This document shows, piece after piece, positions 1 to 12,735 of a stretch of 64,000 nt of DNA. Source of the stretch: Physella acuta (Eukaryota > Mollusca > Gastropoda > Physidae); NCBI RefSeq assembly GCF_028476545.1, contig NW_026731613.1:1-64000 (forward strand), given 5' to 3'. The stretch's first letter is position 1; each line of letters opens with the position of its first letter. The position numbers and the translations under genes were made by a program. The notes beneath the pieces are model-generated. The model did no database searches. It was given only the letters and a program-made list of their open reading frames with translations, and was not told where the DNA came from.

Positions 1-181
1 GAATTTTTTGTATCTGATTAAGATAACAAAATGAGTATCATATCCCTTTAAATAGGTGTTACTATGACAGCTTACTGAAAACAAAACTTTCCTGAACACT
101 GGAGTGATAAATCTGTTTTCACATTTGAGCGTTCATCTAATCTTGATATACATATTTACATAAAGATACAAAAGTATTCTA

Positions 182-1266
182 TCATCTAATGAATGGGCTA
201 CTTGAAATTCCAGGCACACCTGAAAACATAAAAAAGTTATTAGAATATTACAATTTTAAAATATATTTTTGAGAAGTAATTGCAGACTCTTGGAAATACT
301 TTTTAAATTGATGAAAATGTTTACATATATGTTTAAGCTTGTAATTATTGTTCAAATTTTATTTTTGCTGATAGCTAGGCTTGATAGCTATTCACCCATT
401 TCAAACATACCTTTTCTAATGTGCTAGATTATTAGGATATTATCATTTACCCTATAACCCCCCTGAGTTTATTACACTGGTACCCAAGTACTATCCTTTG
501 AAACAATATGTGTATCTCTTTTTCCCAGAATATCACTTTTTTTTTAATATGAAAAAAAAAAGCCTAATTAACAAAGCTCCAAACCTGATTTTTAAGTTGT
601 TGGCCTTGTATCGTCCCTGTCTGAGTTTGGTCTTCTTTTTCTCACTGTTACACCCATCTCTGTCAGTTTATATGGCACTGTAAAATCACAAGATATAAAT
701 GATGTAAACTTTCCATGAGTTGACTACTGCAAGTGACTCGGATCATGTAATTTAATTGAAATAAACATAAGTCACACTATCAAAAATGTCCACTAAGTTA
801 AGATTTAAAACCTGAAACTTGTAGTGTTATAATTCAAACTGAAAAATATATAACTCTGAAGTATCTCACAATTTGAAACCAAAGATTATTGGAATTATTT
901 CATACTTTCTAAAAATGTATCGTCTATCTCATTGGCTTATTGTTGAATGAAAACATTAGGCTCATTAGGCCTACAGTTAACACATATAAATACTTTAATC
1001 ATCGTAACGCGATAACCATCATCACTACTCTACATGAACGTTATTCTACGTAAATTTGTCACATGTTTAATAACTATCCTACTCCATAACATCGAAGTTG
1101 TAATGTAAACATAGAGGGACTAAACTTTGCATGTGCAAATGTTCGTACCGCTAGCATAATTCCCGAGTGCTCCAGTAATAGAGACACTCCGCACATCCTC
1201 GGTGGTTAAGTTGATATCATATACATCAACTCCCGTTTCTTCTCTGACTGGAGGCTGTGAGGACAT
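182..1266 (-). CDS. Candidate small two-exon gene, 52-residue product, function unknown
   Basis: Seen: an ATG at 1266-1264 on the minus strand opens a frame beginning MSSQPPVREETG that runs to 1149, where GT follows a phase-1 break. A matching acceptor with a short pyrimidine run (ttttcag) lies at 220 and continues in frame from 219 to a TGA at 184-182, ending SSSPFIR. The product is 52 residues, acidic in its first half and Ser/Gly-rich at the end, with no membrane segment. The ATG lies just downstream of a CpG-containing stretch with two ETS-type sites, which is why I prefer it over chance. I do not recognise the family. Intermediate exons in the 930-bp intron, or continuation past the window edge, are possible. 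Codon use looks protein-like, but the model rests on one splice junction. Confidence 0.4.
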
Positions 1267-1269
1267 AGC

Positions 1270-1542
1270 CGCGATAACAAAATTTGGTAAGTTACAAAAT
1301 GACGAATAGGCCTATACAAAAGCTGCGCAGCCTCATACAAATTCTCCCGCAGTTTTGTCCTAGTTGATGTAACCGGAAGTTATAAGGCTGCGTTGTCGCA
1401 TAGGATTGTGGAACGGTTGAAAATATCTATAAATATCCCTGGATGTGCTTTTAGCAACTCGCAGGAAATAAAAATTTACTAAGTTTAGACCGGAAGTAAT
1501 AGCCTAGCCAGAGAAGGTCACTTGTAGTTAGTTTGTTCTAGG
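1270..1542. promoter_or_regulatory. Candidate CpG-containing promoter with two ETS-type sites
   Basis: Seen: two copies of ACCGGAAGT, at 1372-1380 and 1489-1497, both on the plus strand, plus CTGCGCAGCC near 1323 and more CpG than the AT-rich surroundings. Established: ACCGGAAGT is the ETS-factor consensus and is typical of TATA-less housekeeping promoters in animals. It lies directly upstream of the minus-strand ATG at 1266. On the other side a plus-strand ATG at 1543 starts MEDMEVDPKRKAGL and then meets a stop at 1587; it could be a first exon of a divergent gene, but I found no convincing donor. Confidence 0.4.
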
Positions 1543-1599
1543 ATGGAAGATATGGAAGTAGATCCAAAAAGAAAAGCAGGACTGTAACCGGAGTCGGCT

Positions 1600-3246
1600 G
1601 TCTATAAGGACCATAACAAGTTGACATTCAATACTGAATTGTGTTGCAAGAAATCCCGCCCCAACGTTACAATTAAGAACCAAGAAGAAGACTAAACAAC
1701 GTTGATAAACGCAAACATTTGTTTTAACAGAGTGCCAATCGTAAAACTCTCTATTAAATTCAACTGATAGTCTTATGTTGTCCACATGAAAAGAACAAAA
1801 ACATCAGAGACATGACTGAATTAGTATGCTAGCACGCAAAGACTTTTTTAAAAAAACAACGTTTTACAGTTCGATTTGCACACCAGCTACGTCCTAACTA
1901 TCTTCTTGTTGCCATAACACTTCCTGACATTTTAACATTTTCTCTTTCTATCTATTGTTTTAAAGAGTTAGAGTCCCAATAAATTTTAAGTATATGACTA
2001 ATCCACTCACCTTACATTCACATTCTGTTCTTTAAGTTAAACAATTATAGAAACGAGTTCTTGAAAAACTATCCTCGGTATGACATTGCCACGGTTCTAG
2101 CGGCCATTGCTACTCCCTTTTGCTTCAGTGGTTCTAAATATTTAACAACCTTACTCTCCTAGAAAGGTTTTCGTCAGTAATATTGATCACTAGGGTTTTT
2201 GTTATAATGATATGCTACAATAATTGCCCCATTATAATACCCTATGTATGTTATGCATTGTTGAATTTGAAAAAAAAATATCTACTATTGTATCATGACA
2301 TTAATCACACAGGCTTATCAACGATATGGATATGAATGTGATACATGACTGTATTAAGAATTTAAAATCTTATTTAAACTCAGATTATATTTCTTGTCCA
2401 ATGTGTCTGATGTTTTTCCACATATTTCTACACTGAATGATTGTTTCTGTATAAGGAGCTAATTGAGAAGATTTTTAGTGTTTGAGAATCTCCGACTCAT
2501 ATCTGCGTCAGCGTGGCCCTACTTAAATCTAGCCATCGCGATTGGTTGGATCGGTCACACAATGACATAATGACAATTATAGAGCTTGGTTTTAATTTGC
2601 TTACAGAAACGATATCTTAAACCATTTCGAATATTAAAATGTTTATGTTTAGTAATGCATTTAATTCCATACAAAAATTTGATTTGTACTTTATTCAATA
2701 AGTTTTCAACGGTTGGCAATTGATATTCATCTGCTAGCTAGCTGTTACAAATACTTTCGGAAATTCCCTTTTGTGTTTAACTTATACTTCCTTTCATTCT
2801 TTCTTTCATTCTTCCATTTTTTATTAACTGTAATGCCGGAACGGATGCCGACAAATACTTCTTCTCCGTTAGTTTAACGCTTATAACATACACAATTAAC
2901 AGCAAGCTTAAGTTTTCATCCACGTCTTTCACTCTAAAATTTCTCTTCTTTCTTAAATCTGTTGATCTGATGTTCCAACACTCCCTTCTCTCCATCTTTA
3001 AAACCTCTCGAACAAAGCCAATACAGGTTTAGATATAGGCCTACCGACTTGTTTGAAGTAAGCTTAGATTTTTTTAAAAATCTCGTAGAATTACCGGTAC
3101 ATAGGCTTGAGAATGTAAATAAAGAATTTAATGGGCATAAAAGTTCGAATGCAGTATACAGTAATTTTTAGCAGGAAACCATTAGGCGGGACTAAACTAA
3201 CATTTATAAATGCGTCTCTGACCATTACTGGCCTTTGTATCCCTGA
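1600..3246. other. AT-rich intergenic DNA, nothing recognised
   Basis: No coding frame, tRNA, or repeat that I can support. Short frames on the minus strand here have no splice context or recognisable domain. Confidence 0.5.
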
Positions 3247-3254
3247 CATCATGC

Positions 3255-4037
<783 letters not shown>

Positions 4038-4456
4038 CATCATGCTGACATGACGGTCACAGCGACCTTTTTTTTTTCAAGGCTTAATGTGACTTTATCG
4101 TGACCTCGCAGTGTAGTCACGTTGTCACCTCAAGTACATCACAAAATGTTAATAATCATCATGTTTAAATGTACACATGCATGATTCACTGTAGTGTTAA
4201 GCTTAAGGAATAAACAGCCGTAAAAATCGAAAAAAAAAACGCTGTCAACTTTCATTAGGAGTTTCCTGGTCTAGTTCCTAACATTCAGCTGTTTAAAATT
4301 TCAATTTCATTAGCTTGCACACTAATCTCATAACATAGCCCCCCTTTCCCAACCAGTCTACGTCACTGTAGTAAGACGGTCACGATATATTGTCGAGCTG
4401 TTACTTATAGGACAAACTAGCCTTCGCCGTACGTCGTGGTTAGAATCCACCCACCC

Positions 4457-4561
4457 CTCAAATTTTTCTCTATATATTTTGCTATTTTTTGCCTTGGTGT
4501 CACCCCCCTAAATGGTGTCACCCGGTGCGGTCCGCACCCCCCCCCCCCCCCCGCTACGCCC

Positions 4562-4564
<3 letters not shown>
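4457..4564 (+). mobile_element. Truncated C-tract hAT MITE (3' end)
   Basis: Matches the last 110 bases of the element at 11,446-11,770, including the stretch GGTGTCACCCGGTGCGG, a long C run and the terminal CGCTACGCCCCTG. The expected CAGTGGCGTAGCG start is not found upstream, so this copy is 5'-truncated. A (TA)n tract begins right after the last base (4565-4627), as if the element sits at the edge of a microsatellite. Confidence 0.65.
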
Positions 4565-4627
<63 letters not shown>

Positions 4628-4629
<2 letters not shown>

Positions 4630-5393
4630 CATTTAAAACACTAATTGTTCTCTCTACCCTCCAGATTCTAATTTGATATTCAGGCCTAACAACAAACATA
4701 CTAAAGTCATTTATCGGTTGATAGTTATACAGTATGCAGGAATACATTTTCTGGGATTTGTAATATTGTTTTCGACGGGCAAAAGATAGCTCTCCTGTGG
4801 TTAAAGTTTATTTTAAGCCGTATTGTTGACACCCGCCCTAGCAGAAGATTATCGGGCTGGGAACAAAATAGAACCTACGCCATATGCGCATATTTGCGCT
4901 TCTGTTCCCAGTCATAGCCAAAACTTGTTGTGTGTTGTTTGACTGAGTAAAATCTAAAAGAAAGGAATAATGTTAATGGAAAATGTAGAACTCATGATTA
5001 ATTCGCTTTGGATATAATTTACAAACATCACAAAGTAGGTTCCCAAAACTACTAAAACAGAAAAGTTTTTTGTGTGCTTTTTAAATTTTTAAGAAATATT
5101 CCAGATAAAATTAAATTTATTTCATTTACGCTAAAATAATTATTTATAAATAAATAAATTTTACAAGTAAAAAAAAAATAGAAACACGGATTAGGCCTAT
5201 ATATTTCCAGTAGGCCAACGTCGACACAAACAGGCTTTAAATATTAACTTGCTTCACAAAGCCACATGACGTAAACAACTTCGTTTTATCGTGGGTCCTT
5301 AGAACCCGAATTGTTAATGAGGTACTTTCCAGACACCAGCCAAAGGGTGAGCTTATCTAGAGTCGTCGCCAAACAAACACTATTTTGGCACCT
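4628..5393. other. AT-rich intergenic DNA
   Basis: No gene or repeat recognised. It separates the TA tract from element A copy 1. Confidence 0.45.
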
Positions 5394-6758
5394 TTGCACT
5401 CGACCTTGACCTCCGCTCAGGTATCAATGTCACCCCTCCCCCCCTCCTCGCGTGTGCTCACCGCAACACAGCCGGTATTGTCACCGGATGTGACGTACAG
5501 GAACCTCTTCATAACTCTTCATAACCCAACCCCGACACGTTTGTCAAATCCAGGTCAGCTACCTGGCTACCGTGTGTGTGTGTGTGTGTGTGTGTCCCTC
5601 TCTGCGTGACGTCATCGTTTTGCGGGTATGTTCCCCAAATTGAAAGTATGAGGACTTTTCTAATTTGGTTGGTGGGATTGTTTTGTTTCCCCCCAAAAGT
5701 GTTTGAATTAAAAATACGTTCACGAGGAAGTTTAAACTTTTTTTTTTTGAAATTGTAGGATTTTTTTTTTACTTTGGGAACGAGGCTTGGATTAATCGTT
5801 GGAAGTTTTGTATCAGTTCAGGTTAAGCTGCTTAATACAGTTTATGCAAGCATAATTGTACTTTACACAAACATCATTCAACTATACACAAACATCATTG
5901 TATTTTACAATTATTAATAAAACGGAAGTGTTAGTTACCTCAAAAGTTAAAGACAGTTACCTTGTGAGGTAACTAACACTATCTGTTTTATTACTAATTG
6001 CATTAACCTCACTGCAACTACCATTTTTATTTATCCTGTACTCTACACAAACCTCGTTGAACTTTCCTCAAACATCTTTTGATTTTAACAAACATTCTAC
6101 TACACACAGACATTCAACTTTACACAAAGATCATTCTACTTAACACAATCAACTTTACACAAACATTATTCTACTTCGCACAAACATTATTCTACTTCGC
6201 ACAAACATTATTCTACTTCGCACAAACATCATTCCATTTTATTTAAACATCATTCTAACAAAACAAAACAAAAAAAAATGGTTTCAGCGTGTTTTTTTTT
6301 TAAATAAATACAGAATGTACTCCACGTCACATTTCTACCCCGTCACTCCCACCCCAGGAAAATTAATAAAAATAATTTAATTGAAAATACACACCTTAAC
6401 CAGTGTCGTCGTCCCGCACCCCTTTCCCGGAAGAAAAAACGTCAGAAATAAAACTTGGCGTTTCGTCATTTCCGCCCCCCCCACCTGCAACCCAGAGGCG
6501 TGGCGACCCTTCCCGGCGCCTGGGGACACACTTTCAATTTAATGCCCCCCCCCATATATTTTTATATTTATAACGCAAAACTGCAGCTAAAATGAGCTTT
6601 TAATTTTTTTCAACCCATTTTGGCGCCCCCTAAGGTCGGCGCCCGGGGACATATGTACCCCCCCCCCCCCCCGCCGCCCCCCCCCTCGCTACGCCTCTGC
6701 TGTAACCCCATGTTTATCCCTACCGACAGAAAACACCGTGTCGATAAACTAATTGCAA
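5394..6758 (+). repeat. Element A, copy 1 (about 1.37 kb dispersed repeat)
   Basis: Seen: nearly the same sequence as 32,523-33,901 on the same strand and 26,627-27,997 on the opposite strand. Similarity begins at TGCACTCGACCTTGACC and ends at AAACTAATTGCA. Landmarks in order: a (GT)n run near 5573-5593, a hairpin in which GTTAGTTACCTCA pairs with TGAGGTAACTAAC (about 5930-5980), a tandem run of a 21-bp unit with core TTCTACTTCGCACAAACATT (about 6165-6225), and a nested C-tract MITE. There is no long open frame, so it is non-autonomous or a composite. I do not recognise its class. A TGCA-TGCA terminal match is too short to call terminal repeats. Confidence 0.75.
6493..6699 (+). mobile_element. 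C-tract hAT MITE nested in element A (copy 1)
   Basis: Starts CAGAGGCGTGGCGACCC and ends TCGCTACGCCTCTG, flanked by CTGCAACC (6485-6492) and CTGTAACC (6700-6707), an 8-bp target duplication with one difference. It contains TGGCGCCCCCTAAGGTCGG and two long C runs. The same insertion at the same site is found in the other element A copies, so it entered element A before element A multiplied. Frames of the type RRSEGGGG...GGAKMG that cross it are translations of this element, not genes. Confidence 0.85.
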
Positions 6759-7270
6759 ACATCGACCCAATACAACCACACTCAAACTTCTGTTGTAAAA
6801 TATACACCACGTTCATCACCGCAGCACGCATTAATGATTTAATTAAACATCCCATTAGACATAAAATAAATAAGCCAAACAATAAGCCACACAGATAAAC
6901 CTTCTCAACGGGGAGGTAACTCTTACTTTTATTTCACTTGCGGCATCTGGTTGAATTTCAGTGTGTATTAGTGTATGGATTTCTGAGCATTAGTCAACGT
7001 ATTTCTGATTGTAATTCCTCCATTAATGTCAGTTCAGCTAATTTAGTGAGAAATTATGTGTGTTGGATTTTAACATACGGACGTTTATCAGTAACTTTCA
7101 TGTAGCTGTCTGTTGTAGATTAACAATCAAATGCTCTCCCCTCTGTCGTTTACGGTAATACAATTATTTAACATTTCAATAGACCACAAACCCTTACAAT
7201 TATTTAGCTTTTCTGCAACCACGACCTCCCCTACCCTGATAATATAAATATTTTTAAATTAAATTATATA

Positions 7271-7273
<3 letters not shown>

Positions 7274-7351
<78 letters not shown>
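7274..7351. repeat. (TA)n microsatellite
   Basis: Uninterrupted TA run of about 78 bp. A corresponding TA run is present in the inverted copy at about 43,852-43,912. Confidence 0.9.
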
Positions 7352-7352
<1 letters not shown>

Positions 7353-7664
7353 AGAAAAGAATTGTAATTGTATTGTCAGAACTTGTATTGTGTAATAAAG
7401 CGGGATTGAGTTCCCCTAAAGGTTCCTTGTAAATCTGTATGTAACGGTAGGTGTTCGGATAGCACTTACAGTGGTATCCAACGAGAGAAATGGCAGACAC
7501 GTTTGTGAAAGATTTGCTTGTTTTCCAATTGAGAAAACCCAGAGGGGCAAAAATTTCTCAGTATATGCTGTCTTATAGGGGATACGATTATCAAATTGTG
7601 ATGGTTTTTTAAGAAATTGGAAATAGAGTACTGTTTCCGGTTACCGGAAACCGCTCATTTCGAC

Positions 7665-7665
<1 letters not shown>

Positions 7666-7732
<67 letters not shown>
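7666..7732. repeat. (TA)n microsatellite at the outer repeat boundary
   Basis: TA run immediately after the motif CGCTCATTTCGACG. The right-hand homology stops exactly here, making it the likely breakpoint of the rearrangement that separates the outer and main inverted repeats. Confidence 0.85.
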
Positions 7733-7734
<2 letters not shown>

Positions 7735-7738
<4 letters not shown>

Positions 7739-8860
7739 TCGTCCACCAGATTGAAACAGTACACAAGTTATCGTGTTATCACACAAACACACAGAAAGAA
7801 ACACAGACACACACAAGAAGCATACACACACAGACAAAAATGTAATACAAGGTTCTTTCGACCCAGGAAGGTGTTAGTGACAAGATTTTGACAAGATATC
7901 AATTTAGGTGGGTTTTTTCCCGGTCATAATACTACTTACTGTACCCCGTACACGATGGAAATTAAATTTTAAAAATCAAGAGAATTCACATGTGCCTGAA
8001 CTATTAGAAAAATGTGTTGTGTTACATTGTTCCATTTCTAAGCGTTTTTACCAAATAACACAATATAACAAAATCTTTTCGACGACAATATAACAGAATC
8101 TTTTCGTCGTTTGATGTATACATTACATCTACGCCTTGTGATGTAATTTAAATTTAAGGAAATATTGTTTTTCTTGTTGAAAATTAAAATGTAGCTCATG
8201 TTTTGATGATGGTAAATGATTACGTAACACGGCGTGATTAATGGGAGGAAGTGAAATTGTTTTTGCAGTTGTAGCATTGAAAATCATATCACCCCACGAG
8301 TTTGTTGAGGCCCCCGGGCAAATGCCCGTCCAGCCCTTGCGATAAGACGACCCAGGTACAGCTCTCGTTTCTCTCACCCTGTTGTCACTGTCACACGATG
8401 TTGTGTGTCACTATGTTGTCAAACACTGTCACACACTGCTGTCAGTGACACATTGACATTGTCTGTCACATTCTTGCTTTAAAATGTCATACTCTCCTAT
8501 CTGTAGCCCTGCCATCACACTCTGTTTTCTAATTCTAACCAGCTAAATATACCCCAGCAATTTGTTTCTCATTTGGGCTTGTTTTCAATCGATCAAATAC
8601 GGCAGGGGATGTTTACAAAACACACATGCACACATACATGAAGACACTGGGTATTAGGTGTGTGTTATGGTGAATAGAACTTACAATAATTATGGCGTTT
8701 AGTTGAGACGGGTGTGGTCTAGTGACACTTGAACTTGGCAGGTATTGTTGGCAGTGGGAAAAGATGTTTATGAACACGTAGTAAAAATAATTGTGGTTAG
8801 GTTATTCCCGTAAAGGTTTATACACAGCATGAAGTGAACCATCTGTTGCTATAAGGTAAC
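7735..8860. other. Intergenic DNA, nothing recognised
   Basis: No supported gene. CA/GT-rich patches near 7780-7840 and TGTCA-rich DNA near 8390-8470 are low complexity. Confidence 0.4.
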
Positions 8861-9260
8861 ATGAGGACCACTGGTGGTGAGGGTGGCAGTTTTTAATGTA
8901 GTGGTGTTTATGTGATGGTGGTAATGGTGATGATAGTGGTTGTGGTGGTGGTGATAGTGGGGCGCTATGTTGTATTGGTTATATGGTGTTGGTGTTATGG
9001 GGAGGGGGGGGGGTGGGGATTTTGTTGTATTGGTTATGTGGTGGTTGTGATTATGTAGTTGATTAAGTGATGGTAGTGGTAGTGGTTATGTGGTGTTGTT
9101 TGGGGGGGGGGGGGGCTCTATGGCTATGTTGTATTGGTTAGGTGGTTGTGATGATTATGTAGCTGTGGTGATTAAGTGAATGTGGTGGTAGTGATTATGT
9201 CGTGATGAATATGTGGTGGTGTGGATGTCGGTGTTGGTTATGTTGTGGTGATAGATAAAT
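8860..9260. repeat. GGT/GAT-rich low-complexity tract
   Basis: Irregular TGGTGGTGAT-like sequence interrupted by several G runs (about 9000-9012 and 9099-9114). No coding potential inferred. Confidence 0.7.
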
Positions 9261-9298
9261 TAAAACGATTCCTTCTGTAAATAGCATACTGGCTCTCA

Positions 9299-9905
9299 TT
9301 TAATGTCACATTGACCTGAGTGTAATGTCACATTGGCCTGAGTTAATGCCACATTGACCTGAGTGTAATGTCACATTGACCTGAGAGTAATGTCACATTG
9401 ACATGAGAGTTGTCACATTGGCCTGAGTTAATGTCACATTGACCTGAGTATAATGTCACATTGACCTGAGTGTAATGTCACATTGACCTGAGTGTAATGT
9501 CACATTGACCTGAGTGTAATGTCACATTGACCTGAGAGTAATGTCACATTGGCCTGAGAGTAATGTCACATTGGCCTGAGAGTAATGTCACATTGACCTG
9601 AGAGTAATGTCACATTGACCTGAGTATAATATCACATTGACCTGAGTATAATATCACATTGACATGAGAGTAATGTCACATTGACCTGAGAGTAATGTCA
9701 CATTGGCCTGAGTTAATGTCACATTGACCTTAGTGTAATGTCACACTGACCCTCATTTAATGTCACATTGACCTGAGTGTAATGTCAATTGACCTGAGTG
9801 TAATGTCGCACATTTACCTGTGTGTAATGTCACATTGACCTGAGTGTAATGTCACATTGACCTGAGTGTAATGTCACATTGACCTGAGAGTAATGTCACA
9901 TTAGT
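9299..9905 (+). repeat. 22-bp minisatellite, about 26 copies
   Basis: Tandem unit close to AATGTCACATTGACCTGAGT plus two more bases, with variant positions (GACC or GGCC; AGTGT or AGAGT) and a few units one or two bases shorter. Not a multiple of three, so it could not encode a simple peptide repeat. It lies in the 8.3-kb part of the left flank that has no counterpart on the right. Confidence 0.9.
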
Positions 9906-9909
9906 CCTA

Positions 9910-10850
9910 CAAATAATGTAACAAAATACGGACCCAACACTACCCTATATAACATAATATAACACAATAATCATCATCGTCTTTTCCTTTTTGTGCCCAC
10001 GACACACTGGCCCTCCACAGAAAGTTCCCTCCATTCGTTTGACTTTAGATGCGTGTTTTAATTTCAGCGATGCAGGCTCCTTCATAATTGACAGCGCTAC
10101 CTAATTGTGTGTTGTTTATTTTTAAAGGTTCTTGACTAGGTGTATTTCGCTTCAAAACTTTAGTTATCTCATTTGCCTTTCTATATAGTGGTTTTTTTTT
10201 TTTGCTCTTCTTTCAGTTAAGACAAAAAATCTGCCTCAAATTTTAGTTGAAATTAAAAGTTCAAACACATAAGCTTTAAAAAAGCATAAAACATATCGAC
10301 CCCCCCCCCCCCCCCCCCCCCCCTTAACACCATGCAACAGATCAGCAAATGTTGCTAGTAGCGGCACCACCCCAGCCAACAAACACCCATTCACTGGACC
10401 AGCGCACAACACTATCAAATTAAAAGTCGCGTACTAGCTTTAACGGCCCGTAGTGTTCTTGCTTCAACGGGTTTGTGCGACGCCGCGTTTCTCGGGTTCC
10501 GCGCTTAAGTCGGGATTGCCGAACGTGAAATTTCCGGTTGGTTTATGAATACATAAGTGGGACCGACGTCTCTGGCGTCAAGTGATTGTCCTAGAAATAG
10601 CTACATGCTGTCGAGTTTTATATCGACTCAGGTGGTTCATTAATATCATGGGTTCCACGCTTGCTACAACAGAGTTTGTCAGTCAATCTTTTTTTTTTAC
10701 CATAACGGGTTTGTTATACAACTTGTTTTTGTCTGTAGAGAAAACTAAAAGGCTAATAGTAAATTATATTGTTTTAAAATCCAGAAAGCATCGTCTCTTT
10801 AACTTTTTTTTTAAGTAAAGTCTGTAAAGTACCTCTTTCATACTTAACGA
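9910..10850. other. Intergenic DNA with a 25-base C run
   Basis: No gene supported. A homopolymer C run of about 24 bases occupies roughly 10,300-10,323. Confidence 0.4.
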
Positions 10851-10854
10851 TTCA

Positions 10855-11055
10855 TATGGCACACGAGGTAGTGGGTTTTATGTTTCATGACCTCAGTATA
10901 GGAAGGTATACCGTGACTAATACTATGTCAGGCAGCGTGAGTGAGTCGGGTGCCTATCAGAGCTGGGTACCGTCCCAAGTCCGTAGTGAGGTCCGAACTC
11001 ATGATCTTCGAGCAAGTGGCCGAGTGTTCTACCACCCGATCACTACGACCCTTAA
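10855..11055 (-). mobile_element. tRNA-derived SINE
   Basis: On the minus strand a tRNA-like head reads with an A-box-like TGATCGGGTGGTAGAAC and a B-box-like GAGTTCGGACC, followed by the body motif CCCAGCTCTGATAGGCACC that is shared with SINEs at 24,060, 28,745 and elsewhere. The 3' domain seen in the other copies (cagaaacag..gaactctacttc) is missing or diverged. Confidence 0.6.
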
Positions 11056-11445
11056 CTTCTCGTTAAATGATATTTTATTCGTCCCGAAGATAAACAGTGA
11101 GGCTGGGTGCCATTGTTAACTCCACATAAACAAAATCCCACTTTTTATTCTATCACCGACTTAATAATGTACATACGTGCACTAGTAATCTAAAGCCTAA
11201 CACAGCTAAAGAGAAAATCTATTCAACGGGTTAACAACCGGATTCACTACACCGCAATATTATTAACTTGAGCATAATGATTGGGTTTAGTCGGATCGCG
11301 TCAAGTGTGGGCAATACAAGCGGATTTCTGAAGCTACAGTTTATTACTGAGAGTTGTGATTATATGGCCATTTTTGGGACAAGGTAGGGTAGGGGTGAAA
11401 TAATGTTTGGGCTTTTGTAAAACATCTTTGTTATTACGTAACATG

Positions 11446-11770
11446 CAGTGGCGTAGCGAGGTCGGGTGTCACCCGGTGCGGCACTTAATGGTGTCACACC
11501 CCCCCCAGAGGGGTTGCGACCCTTCCTGGGGACAGACTTTCAAGTTTTCGATGTGCACCACCCCCCCCCCCCCCTCAAACTTTCGATTTGCACCCCCCCC
11601 CCCCCTCAAGTTTTCGATTTGCACCCCACCCCCCCTCAAACTTTCGATTTCCACCCCCAACCCCTCAAGTTTTTCTCTATATATTTTGCTATTTTTTGCC
11701 TTGGTGTCACCCCCCTAAATGATGTCACCCGGTGCGGTCCGCACCCCCCCCCCCCCTCGCTACGCCCCTG
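11446..11770 (+). mobile_element. C-tract hAT MITE, longer variant
   Basis: Starts CAGTGGCGTAGCGAGG and ends CGCTACGCCCCTG. It contains an inverted GTGTCACCCGGTGCGG motif near both ends, three tandem blocks of the form poly-C followed by CTCAA(A/G)(C/T)TTTCGATTTGCACC, and a terminal C run. Flanking 8-mers GTAACATG and GTCCTAGG match at only five positions, so the target duplication has decayed or the copy is rearranged. Confidence 0.7.
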
Positions 11771-11854
11771 GTCCTAGGCACACTATTTGGTTTTAGTGTA
11801 TGCCTCGTCTACCCTGTGTACTTGATGGGCACGAACAACGCTTTTCTATCGGAT

Positions 11855-12275
11855 TTATATAATACGAGCCGACCCGCTATCATACGCCGCTATTTAGATG
11901 TTTTATTTTCTACTTTTCAGTTATTCATAATTTGTTAATTCGACAGTACCAATGCTGCCACTGAAAATATTTGCTTTAAAACACTAAAACCCTCCTTTCC
12001 CCCACCACCACCCACGTGAAAGCAGCCTCCACTTAGTTACTTCCCCTAAGTATAAAATAGTTTTAAACTAAATTATCTGCCCCTAATAGCCGTCACTAAA
12101 CCCGGCTGTACGATGTAAACATTTAGCGTGAACTACAGCTCACCAGACCATGTGGGTGTGGGGGTGGTTGAGATATGCCTAGAGAGGAAAAGAGGGTACT
12201 GTTCGGCGCGCTTACAGCTTGTTTTCTAACGTCTCTCAGAAGAGAATTATATATATAGAAGATAGATGAGTTATG
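11855..12275 (+). repeat. Diverged copy of the palindrome gene's 5' region, no coding sequence attached
   Basis: Resembles 38,110-38,405 (upstream of the right-arm membrane gene) and its mirror at 22,120-22,415: the shared blocks are the GAGCCGACCCGCT...CGCCGCTATTTAG block, CAGTACCAATGCTGCCACTG, and CTTGTTTTCTAACG followed by AGAAGAGAATTATATATATAG. Here the similarity stops at the TATATATA motif, exactly where the ATG follows about 25 bp later in the arm copies. It may be a relic third gene copy, or a repeat that supplies the promoter of all three. Confidence 0.7.
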
Positions 12276-12609
12276 GCCTGTTAAAAATCCCAACCCCTGT
12301 AAATATGTCATGGGTGCATAATACTCAGTGATATAATAAACAAGTTGAAATACAAGGTTTGTACGCACTCTGGAAAAAGTCTTGAATTTAGAAAAATGAA
12401 CTTACGACTTTAAAAAGTCTGGAAAATCGCTAGTTTTTTGGACTGGAGTTTTTGAAAAGTCTGAAAAAGTCTGGAGTCTAGTTTCTAGAAATAAATTGTC
12501 CACGAAGTCCAAATTTTCCGACTAACAAAAAGGATATTCTTTCGAATTTACTCCATTTTTTACCCCGCGCTGTGGGTTTACAAAGTGTTGTGACATTTTT
12601 TGCTGGATC

Positions 12610-12735
12610 TCAGAATAAACCCGATTGCTCAGTTGTTACGTCACATTGTGGGGGAAGGGGGAGGGTAGAGAATTTTTTTCTCTACCCTCCCCCTTTCCCC
12701 TCCTCTATAATGTGACGTAAAAACTGAGCCAGTTA
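12610..12735. repeat. Foldback hairpin (MITE-like)
   Basis: GTTACGTCACATTGTGGGGG, then a G-rich segment and GGTAGAGAA, a short T spacer, and the mirror TTCTCTACCC followed by a C-rich segment and TATAATGTGACGTAA. The outer CTCAG...CTGAG also pairs. The arms are about 55 bp and would form a strong hairpin. Confidence 0.75.

Larger units (their letters stand above)
6137..7665 (+). repeat. Outer inverted-repeat segment, left copy (partner 43,533-45,005)
   Basis: The sequence from TACTTAACACAATC through CGCTCATTTCGACG recurs in reverse complement at 43,533-45,005, including part of element A, the nested MITE, the unique stretch 6,759-7,270, the (TA)n tract and the unique stretch 7,352-7,665. The identity covers unique DNA, so this is a segmental inverted duplication, not two transposon copies. 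It lies outside the main palindrome arms and marks an earlier, larger extent of that palindrome. Confidence 0.8.

Noticed and set aside
6610-6898. Gly-rich or Pro-rich small proteins (also 11,407-11,777, 26,632-27,046, 33,484-33,895, 44,304-44,807, 62,739-63,005)
   Set aside because: They coincide with C-tract hAT MITEs defined by terminal repeats and 8-bp duplications.
8129-8377. Minus-strand 82-codon frame
   Set aside because: No recognisable domain, no splice context and AT-driven composition.
9299-9905. CRISPR-like array
   Set aside because: Units are adjacent with no unique spacers, and the genome is eukaryotic.
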